Shown here: positions 60,886-64,000 of the stretch, in pieces
Numbering within the stretch: the stretch's first letter is position 1
Layout: the number at the start of each line of letters is the position of its first letter
Assembly: GCF_000384215.1 (NCBI RefSeq)
Contig: NZ_KB913032.1
Span: 7,091,605-7,155,604, forward strand
Source: Amycolatopsis alba DSM 44262
GTDB lineage: Bacteria > Actinomycetota > Actinomycetes > Mycobacteriales > Pseudonocardiaceae
Length of the DNA: 64,000 nucleotides
Direction of reading: 5' to 3'
Position numbers and translations under genes: made by a program
Notes under the pieces: generated by a model
What the model saw: the letters and a program-made list of their open reading frames with translations, nothing else
What the model was told of the DNA's origin: nothing
The model's database searches: none

Positions 60886-61122
60886 CGCGGCCTGTGTCCG
60901 GGCCGCGCAGTCTCTCGGCGGTCGTGAGCGTCAGGACGGCTAGGACCAAGGGCGTCTTAGGTACCTGCCGTGGTGCGCGGATGGCGGTGTCGCGTGTCCA
61001 ACAGGCCGACACGCGTGACGGGATGGACGACACGCGTGCCTGGCGGGACGTCTCGCGAGTCGTCCGTTCAATCACGCGTGTCGTCCGGGCAATCACGTGA
61101 GACGGCCAGCCTCGCATCGGGG

Positions 61123-61166
61123 TCGTGAGTGGTAAGGACGGCTTGAACCGTCCTCACCACTCACGA
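61123..61166. terminator. GTGAGTGG-family hairpin
   Basis: TCGTGAGTGGTAAGGACGG (61123-61141) pairs with 61148-61166 with a single wobble and a 6-base loop. It is 25 bases beyond the stop of the leftward carboxymuconolactone-decarboxylase-like gene. Confidence 0.75.
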
Positions 61167-61191
61167 GACGGCAAGCGGTCAGCACCGGCCC

Positions 61192-61671
61192 TCAGAACTT
61201 GGGCAGCACACAAACCGTGTCGATCCCCAGAACGTGGTTCAGCCGCCCGAAGGCGAGCCAGGAACCGATGCTCATGCTCAGTTCCACGATTTCCTTCTGG
61301 CTGTAATGCTCGGCCATGCGCTTCCAGAATTCGTCGTCGATGCCGTGGTGGTCGATCGCGTACCGTTCGGCGTACTCGGCGGCCAGCCTGGTCCGGTCGT
61401 CGAAGGCGTCGGTGGTGCGCCACTCGGTCACGGCGTCGGCGAACTCCTCTTCGACTTTCACCCCGTCGCGTTCGGTCCGCCAGTCCAGGCAGAAGACGCA
61501 ACCGTTGATCTGCGCGATCCGCAGCCGTGCCGCTTCGAACTCGCGGAGCCCCAGCGTGGTGTGCGAGTAGACCGCGAGCGAGAGCTGCGACGCCGCGACA
61601 CCGATGCCGGGCACCATCTCGCCCCACACGTAGCCGATCGGGTCCTTGCCCTCGGGAATGTCGATGTTCAT
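61192..61671 (-). CDS. Carboxymuconolactone decarboxylase family protein
   Basis: A 159-residue AhpD/CMD-fold protein. The redox motif lies in 'RIAQINGCVFCLDWRTERDG' (CxxC) followed by the helix 'FDDRTRLAAEYAERYAIDHHGI', and the C-terminal half has 'EIVELSMSIGSWLAFGRLNHVLGI'. With a CxxC and downstream His it resembles peroxidase-type family members. ATG 61671 overlaps the stop of the upstream gene as ATGA, giving a two-gene unit. Its role with that NAD-dependent partner is unknown. Confidence 0.9.
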   Translation of the reverse strand: MNIDIPEGKDPIGYVWGEMVPGIGVAASQLSLAVYSHTTLGLREFEAARLRIAQINGCVFCLDWRTERDGVKVEEEFADAVTEWRTTDAFDDRTRLAAEYAERYAIDHHGIDDEFWKRMAEHYSQKEIVELSMSIGSWLAFGRLNHVLGIDTVCVLPKF

Positions 61672-62747
61672 CGCGCGCTCCTTCCGAGCTTGCCGGTGGC
61701 CGGTCGCAAGGGGACGTCGAGTGCGTCGTAGAGGCCCGGTTTGGCGTCCACGAGCCAGTCGATGGCGCCGACCAGTCTGCCGACCGCGGTCGCGTTGCCG
61801 CCGGCGGACCGGTTCTCGCCCTCGTCGGTCGCCTCGACCGAGACTTCGATCCTGGGGCGGCCTTCGATGATCACCCGGTGCGCCCCGTCTCCGCTGGGCG
61901 GTGTCGGCCAGTCCGGCGCGCACGACGCGTGGATGCGGGTGACGTGCTCGATGACGATGCGGGGTTCGCCGTCCACGATCCCCTGCACTTCGAACCGGAC
62001 AGCGCCCTGCGTGCCCGCTTCGAATTCGCCCATCGCCCGTGTGGTCACGGTTTCCTCGAGCGGACGGCGGTCGAGTGTCTCGCGGATTTCGTCGAGTTCG
62101 ACGCCGAGGCCGCGGGCGATCAGCCGCACCTGTCCACCCCACACCATCGTGGGGACGGACGGGGCCAGCATCGGCGGCTGATAGTCCATCGGCTGCCCCA
62201 TGCCGACCAGGTAGCGCACGGAATCCGGCTGGTCGTAGGTGGAGTAGTCGAAGATCTCCTGACAGCGGACCGCGTCCACGGTGGTGCCGAGTCCGCTGAT
62301 CAGCAACGGCAGGATGTCGTTGCCCCAGCCCGGATCGACGCCCGAAACGAACAGCGAGCCACCGCCATCGGCGATCGCCGCGAGCACAGGCTCCCGTAGT
62401 TCCTCGGGCGCGTTGCGCTGGTCGTACAGCGCGTAGAGCGCGGGGGTCACCACCACCGCCCCCGCCCGGATCGCGCGGACGATGTCGGCCAGCGCTTCGG
62501 CGGGCCGGATGTCGCCGGACGCGGCGTACACCACCGCCCGCGGACCCGCCGCCAGGACGGCTTCGACGTCATCGGTCGCCGCCACACCCAGTTCACCGTC
62601 GACTCCCGCGAGCGCGGCCGCGTCGCGGCCCACCTTCGAGGAGTCGTGTACGAGCACACCGGTGAGTTCCAGCGCCGGATGTGCGTCGACGGCCCGGATG
62701 GAGGCACGGCCGATGTTGCCTGTACCCCAGACAACTGTGGGAATCAT
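61668..62747 (-). CDS. Dihydrodipicolinate-reductase-like NAD(P)-binding protein
   Basis: A 359-residue protein with an N-terminal Rossmann fold 'PTVVWGTGNIGRASIRAVDAHPALELTGVLVHDSSKVGRDA', and blocks such as 'SLFVSGVDPGWGNDILPLLISGLG' and 'YSTYDQPDSVRYLVGMGQPMDY', seen in the actinobacterial dihydrodipicolinate-reductase-like/amine-dehydrogenase family. It is too long and divergent to be the lysine-pathway DapB. I use ATG 62747, next to the GxGxxG strand. The stop overlaps the CMD gene, so the two proteins probably act together. Confidence 0.85.
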   Translation of the reverse strand: MIPTVVWGTGNIGRASIRAVDAHPALELTGVLVHDSSKVGRDAAALAGVDGELGVAATDDVEAVLAAGPRAVVYAASGDIRPAEALADIVRAIRAGAVVVTPALYALYDQRNAPEELREPVLAAIADGGGSLFVSGVDPGWGNDILPLLISGLGTTVDAVRCQEIFDYSTYDQPDSVRYLVGMGQPMDYQPPMLAPSVPTMVWGGQVRLIARGLGVELDEIRETLDRRPLEETVTTRAMGEFEAGTQGAVRFEVQGIVDGEPRIVIEHVTRIHASCAPDWPTPPSGDGAHRVIIEGRPRIEVSVEATDEGENRSAGGNATAVGRLVGAIDWLVDAKPGLYDALDVPLRPATGKLGRSAR

Positions 62748-62929
62748 GAAGTCGAGGTTAACCGAATCACCGATCGGTTCCCAGTACCGAAACAATCACG
62801 AAAACCGCAGGTCAGAGCGCATTACTCGGGTTCATTCGAGGCGGCAACGAAAGCGTTCCGGCACGCGGAACGAGCGCCGTTCCCATCGGTGAGCGGTAAT
62901 CGGGTGGAAGGTCGCCGACGGCCGCGTGT

Positions 62930-63014
62930 AGTGTGCGCTCTCGTGACGAGCCCCGAGTCGGACAGAACGTCGCCGCCGGTCATCCGGCGGCGAGTCGTCG
63001 TATCCGGCCGTTAG
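62930..63014 (+). promoter_or_regulatory. Possible leader ORF and attenuator upstream of the Cmx/CmrA-type exporter
   Basis: A TAGTGT -10-like box (62930-62935) is followed at leaderless distance by GTG 62943. This opens a 23-codon ORF (starts MTSPESDRTSPPV, ends RRRVVVSGR) closing at TAG 63012-63014. CGCCGCCGG (62971-62979) and CCGGCGGCG (62984-62992) inside it form a perfect 9-bp hairpin. The exporter start is 128 bases further on. The layout suits ribosome-mediated attenuation. Confidence 0.4.
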
Positions 63015-63142
63015 GTATCGGCCCTCTCTCTTCCCGATGACCCCGCTTTCCGATGACCGAGCGCTGTTCCGTGCGCCCGGCCGGGTTTCCTCCTGTCCAG
63101 CGCACGGCTCCTCCTGCTCGTCTTCTGCTTGGGAGTCGTCCG

Positions 63143-64000
63143 TTGCCTCTGTTCGTCTATGTCCTCGGCCTTGCCGTCTTCGCGCAAGGCACTTCTGAAT
63201 TCATGGTTTCCGGTCTGGTACCGGGAATCGCCGGTGACCTGTCCGTCCCGGTCGGCGCGGTGGCCGCGCTGACGTCCGCGTACGCCGTCGGGATGATCGT
63301 CGGCGCTCCGGCCATGGCCGTGCTCAGCGCACGCTGGCCGCGCCGCCGGGCGTTGGCCGGGTTTCTGACCGCCTTCGCCGTCGTGCACGTCATCGGCGCC
63401 GTGACGACGAGCTTTCCGGTGCTGTTCGGTACCCGGATCGCCGCGGCTGTCGTCAACGCCGGGTTCCTCGCCGTCGCCATCCCCGTCGCGGCCGCCTTGG
63501 CACCACAGGGAAAGCAGGCACGAGCCACCGCGATCCTGGTCGCGGGTATCACGCTGTCGTGTGTCGCCGGTGTGCCCGCCGGAGCCGTACTGGGTGATCT
63601 CGCGGGCTGGCGTTCCGCGTTCTGGGCGGTCGCGGCGTTGTGCCTTCCCGCACTGATACTGGTGTTCCGATCGGCACCCGCCGACGCGGCGGGCTCACGC
63701 GGAGTTTCCATACGGCGCGAAGCGCGCGAAATAAAATCCCCTCCGGTGCGGCAAGCGATGATCCTCGGGGCCTTGGTCAACGGCGCGACCTTCGCGACGT
63801 TCGCCTTCCTCGCGGTGATCGCGAAAGACGTCGCGCACCTGCCCTCCGGCGCGGTTTCCGGTTTGCTCGCGGCGTTCGGCGTCGGCGCGTTCATCGGGGT
63901 CACCGTGGCGGGCCGTAAGGGCGATGGTGAACTCGGGAGTGGCCTGGTCCTCGCGTTGTGTGCCTTGCCGGTCGGCTGGACGGTACTGGCGGTGACCGGC
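63143..64000 (+). CDS. MFS exporter, Cmx/CmrA chloramphenicol-efflux type (3' end outside window)
   Basis: The first 286 codons of a major-facilitator exporter. The start 'LPLFVYVLGLAVFAQGTSEFMVSGLVPGIAGDL' is the hallmark of the Cmx/CmrA group of 12-helix chloramphenicol exporters, followed by 'VGMIVGAPAMAVLSARWPRRRALAGF' (motif A loop) and 'VAGITLSCVAGVPAGAVLGDLAGWRSAFWAVAAL' (motif C region). I set the start at TTG 63143, with GGGAG seven bases upstream; an in-frame ATG at 63053 would add 30 non-conserved residues. Drug specificity is inferred from the family. The gene runs off the window. Confidence 0.88.
   Translation, partial: MPLFVYVLGLAVFAQGTSEFMVSGLVPGIAGDLSVPVGAVAALTSAYAVGMIVGAPAMAVLSARWPRRRALAGFLTAFAVVHVIGAVTTSFPVLFGTRIAAAVVNAGFLAVAIPVAAALAPQGKQARATAILVAGITLSCVAGVPAGAVLGDLAGWRSAFWAVAALCLPALILVFRSAPADAAGSRGVSIRREAREIKSPPVRQAMILGALVNGATFATFAFLAVIAKDVAHLPSGAVSGLLAAFGVGAFIGVTVAGRKGDGELGSGLVLALCALPVGWTVLAVTG

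Larger units (their letters stand above)
60742..61191. repeat. 450-base palindrome-rich gap, no gene seen
   Basis: Holds four palindromic or repeated elements. A GTGAGTGG-type hairpin lies at about 60747-60791. The GTTGCGAAAG-family hairpin lies at 60831-60885. Repeated ACACGCGTG and TCACGCGTG words, with GGACGACACGCG, run between about 60985 and 61100. A 19-bp GTGAGTGG hairpin lies at 61123-61166. No ORF in it shows codon structure or start signals. Confidence 0.6.

Noticed and set aside
60894..61100. Repeats at 61 kb considered as a CRISPR array
   Set aside because: Words are about 9 bases, spacing is irregular and there are no unique spacers of constant length.
62646..63014. 122-codon rightward ORF upstream of the MFS gene
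   Set aside because: Its 5' part overlaps the dihydrodipicolinate-reductase-like gene and has no start signal; only the last 23 codons (from GTG 62943) were kept as a possible leader.

Overview
The window is a high-GC actinomycete chromosome segment. GTG and TTG starts are frequent, genes are dense, promoters are partly leaderless, and the gene families are typical of Pseudonocardiaceae; it looks most like Amycolatopsis. That assignment is inference from gene content and from recurrent intergenic palindromes, not from a marker gene. I saw no rRNA, tRNA, CRISPR array, insertion sequence or replication origin.

Layout. 1-8.9 kb: tail of an ECF41-type sigma factor with its NAD-binding partner, a GH92 alpha-mannosidase, a FUSC-type membrane protein, two tandem secreted DUF4360 proteins and an LLM flavin oxidoreductase. 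9-12.4 kb: NTF2-like protein divergent from a MarR regulator, malate dehydrogenase, and a MerR regulator divergent from an imine-reductase-like enzyme. 12.4-15.8 kb: a compact accessory island with XRE/DUF5753 regulators, a DUF397 protein and a ThiF/MccB-like adenylyltransferase preceded by a 22-codon peptide gene ending in Asn-Asn. 15.9-19.5 kb: convergent DUF6493 and SWIM-finger genes. 19.6-31.3 kb: TetR with a beta-helix protein, a PAP2-like protein, a MocR/aminotransferase divergon, M3 peptidase, histidine phosphatase, and uppP with an LLM oxidoreductase. 31.4-38.4 kb: aldo/keto reductase, beta-propeller lipoprotein, DUF5703, ArsR-like/SRPBCC pair, hydrolase/M20 peptidase pair and an MTHFR-like protein.

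38.7-44.8 kb: a class II lanthipeptide-type locus with a LanM synthetase, a 64-residue precursor without any cysteine, and a LAL-type LuxR regulator. The LanM has its dehydratase residues, but the cyclase HG motif reads RG. 44.8-50.8 kb: monothiol glutaredoxin, a small SH3-like protein, aldehyde dehydrogenase, a secreted beta-helix protein, a zinc-ribbon protein and an M15-like peptidase. 50.9-53.8 kb: FchA-like cyclodeaminase/cyclohydrolase coupled to a FolD lacking its catalytic lysine, then a TetR/methyltransferase divergon. 53.8-57.7 kb: two translationally coupled secreted CBM2/beta-helix enzymes. 57.7-64 kb: S4 protein, Tat-exported cholesterol-oxidase-type enzyme, TIGR03084 protein, carboxymuconolactone decarboxylase/dihydrodipicolinate-reductase-like pair, and a Cmx/CmrA-type exporter cut off by the window end, with a possible leader ORF.

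The two best candidates for undescribed biology are the peptide-Asn-Asn/ThiF cassette (about 13.4-14.6 kb) and the cysteine-free LanM system (38.7-41.9 kb). Third is the split one-carbon pair, FolD without its lysine next to an FchA-like cyclohydrolase.
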